Assembly: GCA_018267135.1 (NCBI GenBank)
Contig: JAFDZA010000002.1
Span: 218,018-282,017, forward strand
Length of the DNA stretch: 64,000 nucleotides
Direction: 5' to 3'
From: Bacteroidota bacterium
GTDB taxonomy: Bacteria; Bacteroidota; Bacteroidia; Cytophagales; Cyclobacteriaceae
Below, in pieces: positions 45,160 through 53,484 of this stretch (positions are counted from its first letter, which is position 1; the number at the start of each line of letters is the position of its first letter). The notes beneath the pieces were generated by a model that saw only the letters and a list, made by a program, of their open reading frames with translations, was not told the origin of the DNA and made no database searches. Both the position numbers and the translations under genes were made by a program.

Positions 45160-45348
45160 CTAAAATGCACAATTTGATGATCTGCCTGTCATCTTGTCAT
45201 TTCCATCCAAAAAAACTTTCCGTTCTGGATGGATCAAAATAAACTTTCTGAAGTATTCCTTTTTTACCTTGGCCCGAGTTGATGAGGTTGTAATCCCTTC
45301 ATGTAGAAAAAAATCATAAGCGTTAAAATTGTTCAACGCTACAATAAC
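45160..45348 (-). other. Possible small gene remnant in the gap 45049-45395
   Basis: On the minus strand a 62-codon frame reads VIVALNNFNAYDFFLHEGIT, then TSSTRAKVKKEYFRKFILIH, and ends after GRSSNCAF. It has no ATG start; a stop precedes it directly. Codon use looks protein-like. It may be a remnant. Otherwise the gap holds only two short inverted repeats (AGCGTT/AACGCT and CCATCC/GGATGG). Confidence 0.25.
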
Positions 45349-45395
45349 TCATTGCTTCGAGCATGAAAATGGTTCCGTAAAAGAAACAGAGAAGA

Positions 45396-45715
45396 TTAGG
45401 CCAGGTATGCTTTCAACAATTTACTTCTAAAGCCCGATCGCAGTTTACGAGTGGCTTTCTCTTTTATTTGCCGTACGCGCTCGCGTGTCAATGAAAATTT
45501 ACAGCCGATTTCTTCGAGTGTCAAGAGCTTTGTCCCGTTCAAGCCAAAATACGAAACAATAACTTCCGACTCTCTTTCGGAGAGTGTGGTGAGTGAGCGT
45601 GCAATTTCTTGCCGGAAGTAATCAAATCAATCTTTGCAATCTCTGTTAAATATTTATCGAGCGATTGACTCTCACGGTTGATTATCTGCTTAACAATCTT
45701 TAATTGCCTCATCAT
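45396..45715 (-). pseudogene. Decayed primary sigma factor (RpoD/SigA type)
   Basis: The minus strand begins with MRQLKIVKQIINRESQSLDK followed by YLTEIAKIDLIT, the N-terminus of Bacteroidota RpoD. The middle of the gene is missing, and after a frame change region 4 follows: EIARSLTTLSERESEVIVSY, FGLNG, LTLEEIGCKFSLTRERVRQI and KEKATRKLRSGF to the end LLKAYLA. Regions 2 and 3 are deleted, so it cannot work as a sigma factor. A true rpoD must exist elsewhere. Confidence 0.85.
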
Positions 45716-45728
45716 TTCCGTAGGCGCG

Positions 45729-46778
45729 TTACGAAATCGCTCCCATTTTACGCAGGTACAGTAAGTGGGAGGCAAAGGCTTCTACCATTGTAGTGTATTC
45801 ACGATAAACAATGTTAAACTCTTGGCATGTTTCTTTTACCAACTGGTTTATTTGCGGATAATGAATGTGGCTTATTTTGGGGAAAAGATGATGTTCGATT
45901 TGAAAATTCAACCCGCCTAACATCCAAAACAATAGTTTATTACTAACAGCAAAATTGGAAGTAGTGTTGATTTGGTGTACTGCCCATTCAGTTTCGATTT
46001 TCTTTTCCAAAGGAAAATCGGTCGATTCTACTACATGGGCTAATTGAAATACAATGCTGATGAAAAGACCGCAAACAAATGTTACAACCAAAAATACAAC
46101 CCATGCTTTAATCCACCCAAGAAAAATAATAGGCAACACTAATGACAAGATCACATAGATAATTTTAGTCAGCCAAAAAATTATATGTTCCCTTACAGGC
46201 AGGTTCATCGGCTTCATGTGAGCAGCAATTTTGCCTCTGAAGTATTTTACAAAATCTTCATAAAAAACCCAAGCGATATACGATATGCCATACAACACAA
46301 ACCAATAAATATGCTGATAGCGATGAATGGCATGCTTGAGTTGATTCGGATGAAGACGCATAAATGGCCTCACATCAATATCCGAATCTACCCCTTCAAT
46401 ATTGGTATAAGTGTGGTGGTTAACATTATGTTTTATTTTCCAAAAATAAATATTGCCACCGAGCATATTTAAGCAATAGCCCGCCAATGAATTGAGCCAA
46501 TTATGTTTTGAAAAACTCTGATGCCCCCCTTCATGCATAATGTTAAAGCCAAGCATGGCCAGATTTACTCCTAAAAGCGCAGCCAATAAAAGCGTTCCCC
46601 AGGGGGGAGATGGAATAAAAACTAAAAAAACGTATAGCAGCAGTGCCGTAAAAAATTGCGCAATACTTTTGATGTATAATTTTTTGTTTCCAGTGCGCTC
46701 GGTCTTTTGGTCTAAAAAATAATGATCAACCTTTTCTTTGAGCGTCTGAAAAAAAGTATTGGTGATTTTATCGGTCAC
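45729..46778 (-). CDS. Membrane fatty-acid desaturase
   Basis: The 349-residue membrane protein has the three histidine boxes HEGGHQ, HNVNHHTYTN and QIEHHLFP and four to six hydrophobic helices. It belongs to the acyl-CoA/linoleoyl desaturase group and introduces double bases (double bonds) into membrane acyl chains using a di-iron centre. It starts 13 bp after the cold-shock gene on the same strand, so it is probably the last gene of a cold-response operon. Confidence 0.88.
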   Translation of the reverse strand: MTDKITNTFFQTLKEKVDHYFLDQKTERTGNKKLYIKSIAQFFTALLLYVFLVFIPSPPWGTLLLAALLGVNLAMLGFNIMHEGGHQSFSKHNWLNSLAGYCLNMLGGNIYFWKIKHNVNHHTYTNIEGVDSDIDVRPFMRLHPNQLKHAIHRYQHIYWFVLYGISYIAWVFYEDFVKYFRGKIAAHMKPMNLPVREHIIFWLTKIIYVILSLVLPIIFLGWIKAWVVFLVVTFVCGLFISIVFQLAHVVESTDFPLEKKIETEWAVHQINTTSNFAVSNKLLFWMLGGLNFQIEHHLFPKISHIHYPQINQLVKETCQEFNIVYREYTTMVEAFASHLLYLRKMGAIS

Positions 46779-46791
46779 TCCTTTTTTCCAT

Positions 46792-46986
46792 TTATTGAAT
46801 TACCTGCACGCGCACGGCATTGATGCCCTTTTTACCACGTTCAGTTTCAAACTGCACGTTGTCATTTTCTTTGATGGTGTCAATCAAACCGCTTTGGTGT
46901 ACGAACACATCTTCGCTTCCATCATTGGGGGTAATAAAACCGAAACCTTTTGTTGTGTTGAAAAACTTTACTTTCCCTTCTTTCAT
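46792..46986 (-). CDS. Cold-shock protein, CspA family
   Basis: The chosen ATG gives 64 residues (MKEGKVKFFNTTKGFGFI); an upstream start would add 36 residues without similarity to the family. It has the RNA-binding motifs KGFGFI and DVFVHQSGL. Csp proteins melt RNA structure at low temperature. It lies between a small basic gene and the desaturase. Confidence 0.92.
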   Translation of the reverse strand: MKEGKVKFFNTTKGFGFITPNDGSEDVFVHQSGLIDTIKENDNVQFETERGKKGINAVRVQVIQ

Positions 46987-47014
46987 AATTGATAAAAAAT
47001 TAATTGTTAAAAAT

Positions 47015-47212
47015 TTATAGTTGTTCTGTTTTCTTTTGTGGCGGAGTAGAAGTGATGTTTCCAAACTCATCAACGTAAGCCAGCATGTTTTCAAGCTCGC
47101 CCCCTGTTGCGTTTTTCTTACGCTCTTCTTTTCGCGCCTGTTTATCTTGTTGTTTCTTTTTGCGCTGAAACTCTTTTTGTTTTTTAATGTAGGCGTTGTT
47201 CGATTTTGCCAT
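47015..47212 (-). CDS. Small basic protein of the cold-shock operon
   Basis: This 65-residue protein is strongly lysine-rich in its first half (YIKKQKEFQRKKKQQDKQAR) with a short acidic end (LENMLAYVDEFGNITSTPP). It is likely helical and RNA- or ribosome-binding. Small proteins of this type are found beside csp and DEAD-box genes in Bacteroidota, as I recall the neighbourhood, but no family name was recognised. It begins 17 bp after the helicase. Confidence 0.7.
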   Translation of the reverse strand: MAKSNNAYIKKQKEFQRKKKQQDKQARKEERKKNATGGELENMLAYVDEFGNITSTPPQKKTEQL

Positions 47213-47229
47213 TAGCGTTTTTTAAATTT

Positions 47230-48432
47230 TTAATTGACGAACGTAAAAGCCTTGCCGCCTTTACCTGCCCTGCCCGTGCGGCCAATGCGGTGAATGTAGC
47301 TATCGAAATCGCGCGGCTGTTGGTAGTTGATGACGTGCGTAACTTCCGAAATATCAAGACCGCGGGCAGCCACATCCGTGGCAATCAATACCTGAATTTT
47401 ACCCGATTTAAAATCATTTAATGCCCGTAATCGGTAATTCTGTGATTTGTTGCCGTGGATTTCATCTACACGAACTCCGGACTGATAGAGTGCTTTACAC
47501 ACCGTGCTGACATGGCGTTTAGTTTCAGCAAAGACAATTACTTTTTGGAACGATTTATCTTTTACCATGCGCAATAGCACGCCCATTTTGGTTTCGCCTG
47601 CAGCCAGGCGCACAATTTCCTGCTCAATGTGGTCGCCTGTGGCTTTCCCTTTTGAAACTCTCACTTCGACAGGCTGATGAAGTAATTCGCGAATCAGTAG
47701 CTGTTGATTTTTTTCTTCTGTTGCCGAAAATAAAATGGTTTGCTGGCGGTTAGTCATGGCCTTTACAATATACTGAATATCGCGGGCAAAACCCATATCG
47801 AGCAGGCGATCAAATTCATCTAAAATCAATGTGTTAAAATTATTTAATCGCAGCGCACCTTGCCGTGCTAAGTCGGTCAACCTTCCCGGGGTGCCAATCA
47901 CTACGTGGGCTTGTTTGCGCAGCGCGGCAATATCTCTGCCCACGCTGGTGCCTCCGATGAAACATAAACTTCGCATCGATAATCCATTCACTATGCTGTT
48001 AAACTCCTCTTCAACCTGCACAGCAAGTTCGCGCGTGGGCACGACAATCAACACTTGAAATGCTGCTTTTTGCCCCATGAGGTTGTGAACGATGGGAATC
48101 AGAAATGCGCCTGTCTTTCCGGTTCCTGTTTGAGCAATGCCTAATAAATCATTCCGGTTTAAAAGGGCTTCAATTGTTTTGTCTTGAATTTCGGTCGGCC
48201 TTAAATAGCCCTTGGCAATAAGATTGGCCTTAATGTTCACATCAATCGGCAAATCTTGTATCGTGCGGCTTGCCTCGTACCGAACTTCGGTGAGGGGAGT
48301 TGCTTTTTTAATAAATAAATTCGGGTCAAGGAGGCTGACAGCCTGTGGGCGTTTGCGGGGATTAGGTTGCCGGTTCCTTCTTTGATAGTTACCTTCTCTG
48401 CTCTTGGTACTTTTCTGTTTTACAAAATTCAT
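47230..48432 (-). CDS. DEAD-box RNA helicase (RhlE/CsdA-like)
   Basis: The 400-residue protein contains motif I AQTGTGKT, PTRELAVQ, motif II as DEFD (LILDEFDRLLDMGF), SAT in LFSATEEKN and motif VI HRIGRTGRAGKGG. The second Asp-Glu-x-Asp residue is Phe instead of Ala, a known variant. The N-terminal 30 residues are basic. It should unwind RNA in the cold together with the Csp gene. It is the first gene of the operon and diverges from dnaK. Confidence 0.9.
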   Translation of the reverse strand: MNFVKQKSTKSREGNYQRRNRQPNPRKRPQAVSLLDPNLFIKKATPLTEVRYEASRTIQDLPIDVNIKANLIAKGYLRPTEIQDKTIEALLNRNDLLGIAQTGTGKTGAFLIPIVHNLMGQKAAFQVLIVVPTRELAVQVEEEFNSIVNGLSMRSLCFIGGTSVGRDIAALRKQAHVVIGTPGRLTDLARQGALRLNNFNTLILDEFDRLLDMGFARDIQYIVKAMTNRQQTILFSATEEKNQQLLIRELLHQPVEVRVSKGKATGDHIEQEIVRLAAGETKMGVLLRMVKDKSFQKVIVFAETKRHVSTVCKALYQSGVRVDEIHGNKSQNYRLRALNDFKSGKIQVLIATDVAARGLDISEVTHVINYQQPRDFDSYIHRIGRTGRAGKGGKAFTFVN

Positions 48433-48617
48433 TAGTTTTTTTTAAAATTAATAACAGCAAACTGCCCATATCCATGATATAAGGAAATAGTGGCATACGG
48501 AAAAAATCCGTGTTTGTGATTTCCAGCTAAAAATGATTGAGTGTTAGAAAGGACTCTGTGAAAAGAGATAGAACTTGCTATTACGGAAAAACTTATGCTA
48601 AAATCTCTGCAAAGGTA
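48433..48617 (-). promoter_or_regulatory. Promoter box and long leader of the cold operon
   Basis: TACCTTTG on the minus strand (48610-48617) matches the Bacteroidota -7 box TAnnTTTG. It would put the RNA start about 170 nt before the helicase, a long AT-rich leader as is known for csp mRNAs. The -33 element is not clear. The rest of the 48433-48807 gap holds the dnaK promoter region; nothing else is seen. Confidence 0.4.
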
Positions 48618-48807
48618 TGGCCTAATGAGATGATAACCTAATGCCAAAACTTGTTAATTAGCGTGAGGTGAAGGCGCCAAATGACTAAGTGAATTAACAA
48701 TAAATAGTGATTTCCGCCAATCTGTCATCTTTTTGACAAAGCCGATCAATGGCATAATGATTGATAAAAGCCATCATATATTTTGAAAACCAAAAACTGA
48801 AGATAGT

Positions 48808-50721
48808 ATGGGAAAAATAATTGGTATAGACTTAGGAACTACCAACTCGTGCGTGGCCGTAATGGAAGGCAATGAGCCGGTAGTAATTGCCAACAGCGAA
48901 GGGCGTAGAACGACACCCTCCATTGTTGGTTTTTTGGATAATGGCAAAGGTGAGCGCAAAGTGGGCGACCCTGCGAAGCGCCAAGCTATTACCAACCCCC
49001 GAAATACGGTGCAATCCATTAAGCGCTTTATGGGTAAAAAATTTGGCGAAGTGGATAGCGAGAAGAAAATGGTAAGCTACAGCGTGGAAAGCGGCAACAA
49101 TGATACCGTGCGCGTGCGCATTGGCGACCGCCTGTACACTCCGCAAGAAATATCGGCTATGATTCTTCAAAAAATGAAGAGTACGGCCGAAGATTATCTG
49201 GGCACCACCATAACCGAAGCCGTTGTTACGGTACCGGCTTACTTCAATGATGCAGAGCGGCAAGCCACGAAAGAAGCCGGGCAAATTGCCGGGCTGGATG
49301 TAAAGCGTATTATTAACGAACCTACCGCAGCAGCACTGGCCTATGGCTTAGACAAAAAAAACAAAGACCTGAAAATTGCCGTGTACGACTTGGGCGGTGG
49401 CACATTCGATATTTCCATTCTCGAGTTAGGCGATGGTGTGTTTGAAGTAAAATCGACCAACGGAGATGTGCACCTGGGCGGAGATGATTTTGATATGCGC
49501 ATTATGAACTGGCTGGCAGATGAATTTAAAACGGAAAAGAACATCGACTTGCGCAAAGACCCAATGGCCTTGCAGCGCCTGAAAGAAGCAGCCGAAAAAG
49601 CGAAGATCGAGTTGTCAAGCGGCTCAGAAACGGAAATTAACTTACCCTACATCACGTCAGTAGATGGCGTGCCCGAGCACCTGGTAAAAAAACTTTCGCG
49701 TGCAAAGTTTGAACAATTGTGCGATGACCTGATTCGCAGAACTCTGGAGCCTTGTAAAAAAGCAGTAGCTGATGCCGGCATTAGCGTATCGCAGATAGAC
49801 GAAGTAATTTTAGTGGGCGGCTCCACGCGCATCCCCCGCATTGTGGAAGAGGTAGAGAAATTCTTTGGAAAAAAACCTTCAAAAGGAGTAAACCCCGATG
49901 AGGTAGTAGCTGTAGGAGCCGCCATACAAGGCGGTGTACTTACCGGTGAGGTAAAGGATGTATTACTGTTGGATGTAACTCCGCTTTCGTTGGGTATTGA
50001 AACCATGGGGGGGGTGATGACAAAATTGATCGAATCCAATACTACTATTCCCTCTAAAAAATCGGAAGTATTTTCTACAGCTTCAGACAGCCAACCTTCG
50101 GTTGAAATTCACGTACTGCAAGGCGAGCGCCCGATGGCAAAAGATAACCGCACCATTGGCCGGTTCCATTTAGACGGAATCCCTCCGGCCCCGCGCGGGG
50201 TGCCGCAGATTGAAGTAACTTTCGATATTGATGCCAACGGTATTCTGCACGTGTCGGCTAAAGACAAGGGCACCGGCAAAGAGCAAAAAATCAGGATTGA
50301 AGCATCCAGCGGCTTAACCGATGCGGAAATTCAAAAAATGAAGCAAGAAGCGCAGGCCAATGCCGAAAGCGATAAGCAAGAAAAAGAGAAAGTAGAAAAA
50401 GTAAATCAGGCTGATTCGCTCATCTTCCAAACGGAAAAACAATTGAAAGAATTTGGCGATAAACTTTCGGAGGGCAACAAATCGGCTATTAACACGGCAC
50501 TTGAAAAACTGAAAGTAGCCCATGCCGGCAAAGACCTTACCGCTATTGAAGGTGCCATGACAGCGCTCAATGCGGCCTGGCAAGCAGCCTCGCAAGAGAT
50601 GTATGCGGCCTCCGGACAAGCAGGCGCACAACAACCGGGTGCAGAGGCCAATACCAGTTCTTCAAATACCGGTACCGGTGGCGACACACAGGATGTGGAT
50701 TATGAAGAAGTGAAGAAGTAA
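48808..50721 (+). CDS. dnaK: Molecular chaperone DnaK (Hsp70)
   Basis: The 637-residue protein has the ATPase signatures [39 protein letters not shown] and [12 protein letters not shown], a substrate domain, and a lid with a glycine/serine-rich tail ending DVDYEEVKK. It refolds proteins with DnaJ and GrpE, neither of which is adjacent. No CIRCE element was found upstream. Confidence 0.98.
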   Translation: MGKIIGIDLGTTNSCVAVMEGNEPVVIANSEGRRTTPSIVGFLDNGKGERKVGDPAKRQAITNPRNTVQSIKRFMGKKFGEVDSEKKMVSYSVESGNNDTVRVRIGDRLYTPQEISAMILQKMKSTAEDYLGTTITEAVVTVPAYFNDAERQATKEAGQIAGLDVKRIINEPTAAALAYGLDKKNKDLKIAVYDLGGGTFDISILELGDGVFEVKSTNGDVHLGGDDFDMRIMNWLADEFKTEKNIDLRKDPMALQRLKEAAEKAKIELSSGSETEINLPYITSVDGVPEHLVKKLSRAKFEQLCDDLIRRTLEPCKKAVADAGISVSQIDEVILVGGSTRIPRIVEEVEKFFGKKPSKGVNPDEVVAVGAAIQGGVLTGEVKDVLLLDVTPLSLGIETMGGVMTKLIESNTTIPSKKSEVFSTASDSQPSVEIHVLQGERPMAKDNRTIGRFHLDGIPPAPRGVPQIEVTFDIDANGILHVSAKDKGTGKEQKIRIEASSGLTDAEIQKMKQEAQANAESDKQEKEKVEKVNQADSLIFQTEKQLKEFGDKLSEGNKSAINTALEKLKVAHAGKDLTAIEGAMTALNAAWQAASQEMYAASGQAGAQQPGAEANTSSSNTGTGGDTQDVDYEEVKK

Positions 50722-50740
50722 TTGAATAATAACGTATGTA

Positions 50741-50780
50741 AACAGGTTGCCTGAAAAATCGGGCAACCTGTTTTATTTTA
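50741..50780 (+). terminator. Terminator of dnaK
   Basis: AACAGGTTGCC, loop, GGGCAACCTGTT followed by TTATTTTA. Confidence 0.9.
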
Positions 50781-50864
50781 GAGACAAGAAAAAGAGTTCT
50801 TTACCTAAATAAAAAATAGAAAAGGAAGCATTACCTTCATGGTATCTTACCTCAAAAAATAAAT

Positions 50865-51689
50865 ATGAAAACAAGCATCCTGGTTTTAATGATTATTTGT
50901 TCGGGGGCTGTCCATTCCCAATCGCTCACATTAAAGTGGAAAACCGATACCCTGCTGCGCGCACCTGAATCTGTTTTGGTAGATCAAAAAAATAACATGC
51001 TCTATGTATCGAACATCAACGGAAAATCCGATGCTAAGGATAGAAACGGATTTATATCAAAAGTGGGCATGGATGGAAAAATAATCAACCTGAAATGGGT
51101 TGATGGGCTGGATGCGCCCAAAGGGCTGGGGCTCTTCAAAGGAAAACTGTATGTGGCCGATGTTACCAAGGTGGTAATAATTGATATAGCTACGGCAAAA
51201 ATTGAAAAACAGATAGAAATAGAAGGAGCTAAATTTTTAAACGACATTACCGTTGACGGCAAGGGCATGGTATATATTTCCGATACACAAACCGGAAAAA
51301 TCCACTCGCTCTCGGCCGGAAAAATAACTACCTATTTTGAGAGCCCTGAATTAAATGGAGTGAACGGCTTGCTCAGCGAAGGCAACGGGTTGTATGTTCT
51401 AAATTTTGCAACCGGCAAAAATTTCAAACTGAGTAAAGACAAAAAATTAATGCTCTTTGCCACTACGGCACAAGGTGCCGATGGCGTAGTGCCTTTTGGT
51501 AAAGGATATCTGGTATCGAGCTGGCACGGAGAAATTGATCATGTAAGTGAGCAGGGAGTTACCACCCAACTGCTGGATACGCGCGATAAAAAAATTAACT
51601 CAGCCGATATTGATTACGATGCCAAGACTAAAACATTATTTGTGCCTACTTTCTTTGCCAATTCAGTAATGGCATACGAGGTAAAGTAA
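50865..51689 (+). CDS. Secreted SMP-30/gluconolactonase-like beta-propeller
   Basis: The 274-residue protein has a signal peptide (ending GAVHSQ) and repeated propeller blades: PESVLVDQKNNMLYVSNING, GLDAPKGLGLFKGKLYVADV, FLNDITVDGKGMVYISDT. These match the SMP-30/LRE-like or NHL-type propeller. It probably binds a metal and a small molecule in the periplasm; enzymatic activity is not proven by the visible residues. Confidence 0.7.
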   Translation: MKTSILVLMIICSGAVHSQSLTLKWKTDTLLRAPESVLVDQKNNMLYVSNINGKSDAKDRNGFISKVGMDGKIINLKWVDGLDAPKGLGLFKGKLYVADVTKVVIIDIATAKIEKQIEIEGAKFLNDITVDGKGMVYISDTQTGKIHSLSAGKITTYFESPELNGVNGLLSEGNGLYVLNFATGKNFKLSKDKKLMLFATTAQGADGVVPFGKGYLVSSWHGEIDHVSEQGVTTQLLDTRDKKINSADIDYDAKTKTLFVPTFFANSVMAYEVK

Positions 51690-51696
51690 GCAGCGT

Positions 51697-52998
51697 CTAC
51701 GATTGGGCAAACTCCCGTATGCCCTCGGCAATGGCGGTAAATATCCGGATCAGTTCGTCTTCGTTTTCTTCGAGCAGCGTAACCCGGAAGCCTTGCAGAT
51801 GGGAACAGAAAGAGGAAATGGGCACTACGCAAATCCCTTTCGCACCTAACAGGTAATAAACAAAACGTTTATCAAGCGGGATGTTTGGGGGCGTCCAGAG
51901 GGTAACTAATTTTTGTACTTCTTCCTTTTCAATTTTCAAAGTTTGGTGTGGCTTTAACACACCTTCACGAAAAATAATGGTGTTGTAAAACGCTCCGCAG
52001 GTTTCATTGAAGGTAACTTCTTTTACATTGCCAAGAATAGAGGAAATCAGTTTGCTTCGCCTGCCGATTTGCCTGTTGGTTTCGTTGCGATATGCTTTGA
52101 AACGCGGATCGCCCAAAATTTTTGTGAGGGCCAGTTGTGGCAACTTGGTCGAGCACACCTCAATCATCTTGGCATTATCGATGGCCTGACAAAGGTTATT
52201 AAAACTTTCATCGCGTTCGCGATTATAGTACTCAATCCATCCGCAGCGGGCTCCGGGCCAGGGCAATTCTTTCGATATCCCTTTCATGGAAATACCGGGC
52301 ACATGACCAATTACTTCGGCTAACGAGTATGCTTTTGCTTCGTTGTAGGTAATATTGATATAGATTTCATCAGCGATCAAAAATAAATCAAACTCCCGGG
52401 CAATGTCCACTATCCACTTCAGGGTTTCCAGCGGATACACCATGCCGGTGGGGTTATCGGGGTTAATGATCAGAATGCCCACCACGTTGGGGTTGTATTT
52501 CACTTTTTTATACAAGTCGTCTACATCCGGATACCAGTGATTGTCGGGGTCAAGTCGGTAGGTAAGCGGCTGGTGGTTGGCATGGGCTGCTTCGGCACTG
52601 GAGTGGGTGGAGTAAGCGGGTGAAGGACCGATGATGCGCGAGGCCGGATCGAGAAATTGATACACTTTGGCAATAGCATCGCCTAGTCCATTGAAAAACG
52701 TAATATCGTCTGCTGTAATTTTTGTTCCGTCAAGGCCATTTGTTTGAGCCGCCAAAAATTCGCGTGTTTCTAAAACACCTTTGGAAGGGCAGTAGCTGTA
52801 GGTGTCGTTTTCCATTGCCAGATCAGAAACTATTTTTTTAATCCAGGCAGGAAGCTGATGGTGTTTGGTAATGGGGTCGCCAATGTTTTCCCAGCAGATG
52901 GGCACACCCAGTTTTCTAAGTTGGTCAGCTTTTTTTACGATCTCACGGATTTCGTAACTCAGTTCTTTCGCTCCTTCGCTTAATAATTTTTGGCGCAT
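51697..52998 (-). CDS. PLP-dependent aminotransferase, class I/II (AlaA-like)
   Basis: The 433-residue protein has NIGDPITKHHQLPAWIKKIV, the IINPDNPTGMVYPLE motif, DEIYINITYNEAKAY and the PLP lysine in GISKELPWPGARCGW. It resembles alanine/aspartate aminotransferases that form a separate Bacteroidota subgroup. The exact amino donor is unknown. It converges with the propeller gene 7 bp away. Confidence 0.82.
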   Translation of the reverse strand: MRQKLLSEGAKELSYEIREIVKKADQLRKLGVPICWENIGDPITKHHQLPAWIKKIVSDLAMENDTYSYCPSKGVLETREFLAAQTNGLDGTKITADDITFFNGLGDAIAKVYQFLDPASRIIGPSPAYSTHSSAEAAHANHQPLTYRLDPDNHWYPDVDDLYKKVKYNPNVVGILIINPDNPTGMVYPLETLKWIVDIAREFDLFLIADEIYINITYNEAKAYSLAEVIGHVPGISMKGISKELPWPGARCGWIEYYNRERDESFNNLCQAIDNAKMIEVCSTKLPQLALTKILGDPRFKAYRNETNRQIGRRSKLISSILGNVKEVTFNETCGAFYNTIIFREGVLKPHQTLKIEKEEVQKLVTLWTPPNIPLDKRFVYYLLGAKGICVVPISSFCSHLQGFRVTLLEENEDELIRIFTAIAEGIREFAQS

Positions 52999-53049
52999 GT
53001 GGCAGGTTCCAAATTCAGGGTGAAATTATGATTTATTGAACTGACAAAT

Positions 53050-53418
53050 TCATTTTTTGAAAATGAAGTAAACGGCAAGGATTAAAAAAATAAATCCGAT
53101 AAAATGATTTGCCCGGAGAGTTTCATTTTTAAAAAAAACGACTGAGAAAATAACAAAAACAGAAAGAGTAATTACTTCTTGTATCACTTTCAGCTCTACC
53201 AGCGAAAACGGACCACCATAGTTTTTAAAGCCGATGCGGTTGGCCGGTACTTGCAGCATATACTCTAACAAGGCAATGCCCCAACTGATCAGGATTATCC
53301 AAGCCAATGAAAGGTTTTCGCTCCATCGCATCTCTTTAAATTTTAAATGACCATACCAGGCAAACGTCATGAAGGTGTTGGAGAGGATGAGAAGAATAAT
53401 GGTGTAGAATGATTTCAT
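53050..53418 (-). CDS. DUF486 / DMT-like small membrane protein
   Basis: The 122-residue protein starts MKSFYTIILLILSNTFMTFA and has four transmembrane helices. The motif WYGHLKF and LLEYMLQVPANRIGF are typical of the DUF486 family, which is related to drug/metabolite transporters. The substrate is unknown. An ATG 18 bp upstream is less likely because it precedes the first helix without a reason. Confidence 0.8.
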   Translation of the reverse strand: MKSFYTIILLILSNTFMTFAWYGHLKFKEMRWSENLSLAWIILISWGIALLEYMLQVPANRIGFKNYGGPFSLVELKVIQEVITLSVFVIFSVVFFKNETLRANHFIGFIFLILAVYFIFKK

Positions 53419-53434
53419 ATTCAACACAAGTAGC

Positions 53435-53473
53435 AAGTATCAAGACACGAGACTTTCTTGTGTCTTGATACTT
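53435..53473. repeat. 14-bp perfect inverted repeat
   Basis: AAGTATCAAGACAC and its exact complement flank an 11-nt loop. There is no T-run, so it is not a typical terminator. It lies between the DUF486 gene and ettA and has the look of a dispersed palindromic repeat. Confidence 0.7.
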
Positions 53474-53484
53474 ATGTCTTATTA

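Noticed and set aside
48723..48738. TGTCA-TGACA inverted repeat and TTGACA box upstream of dnaK as a heat-shock operator
   Set aside because: It does not match CIRCE (TTAGCACTC-N9-GAGTGCTAA), the arms are only 5 bp, and TTGACA is not the Bacteroidota promoter type.
48433..48807. Cold riboswitch or named RNA family in the helicase leader
   Set aside because: The leader is long and AT-rich, but no specific conserved structure could be shown by eye.
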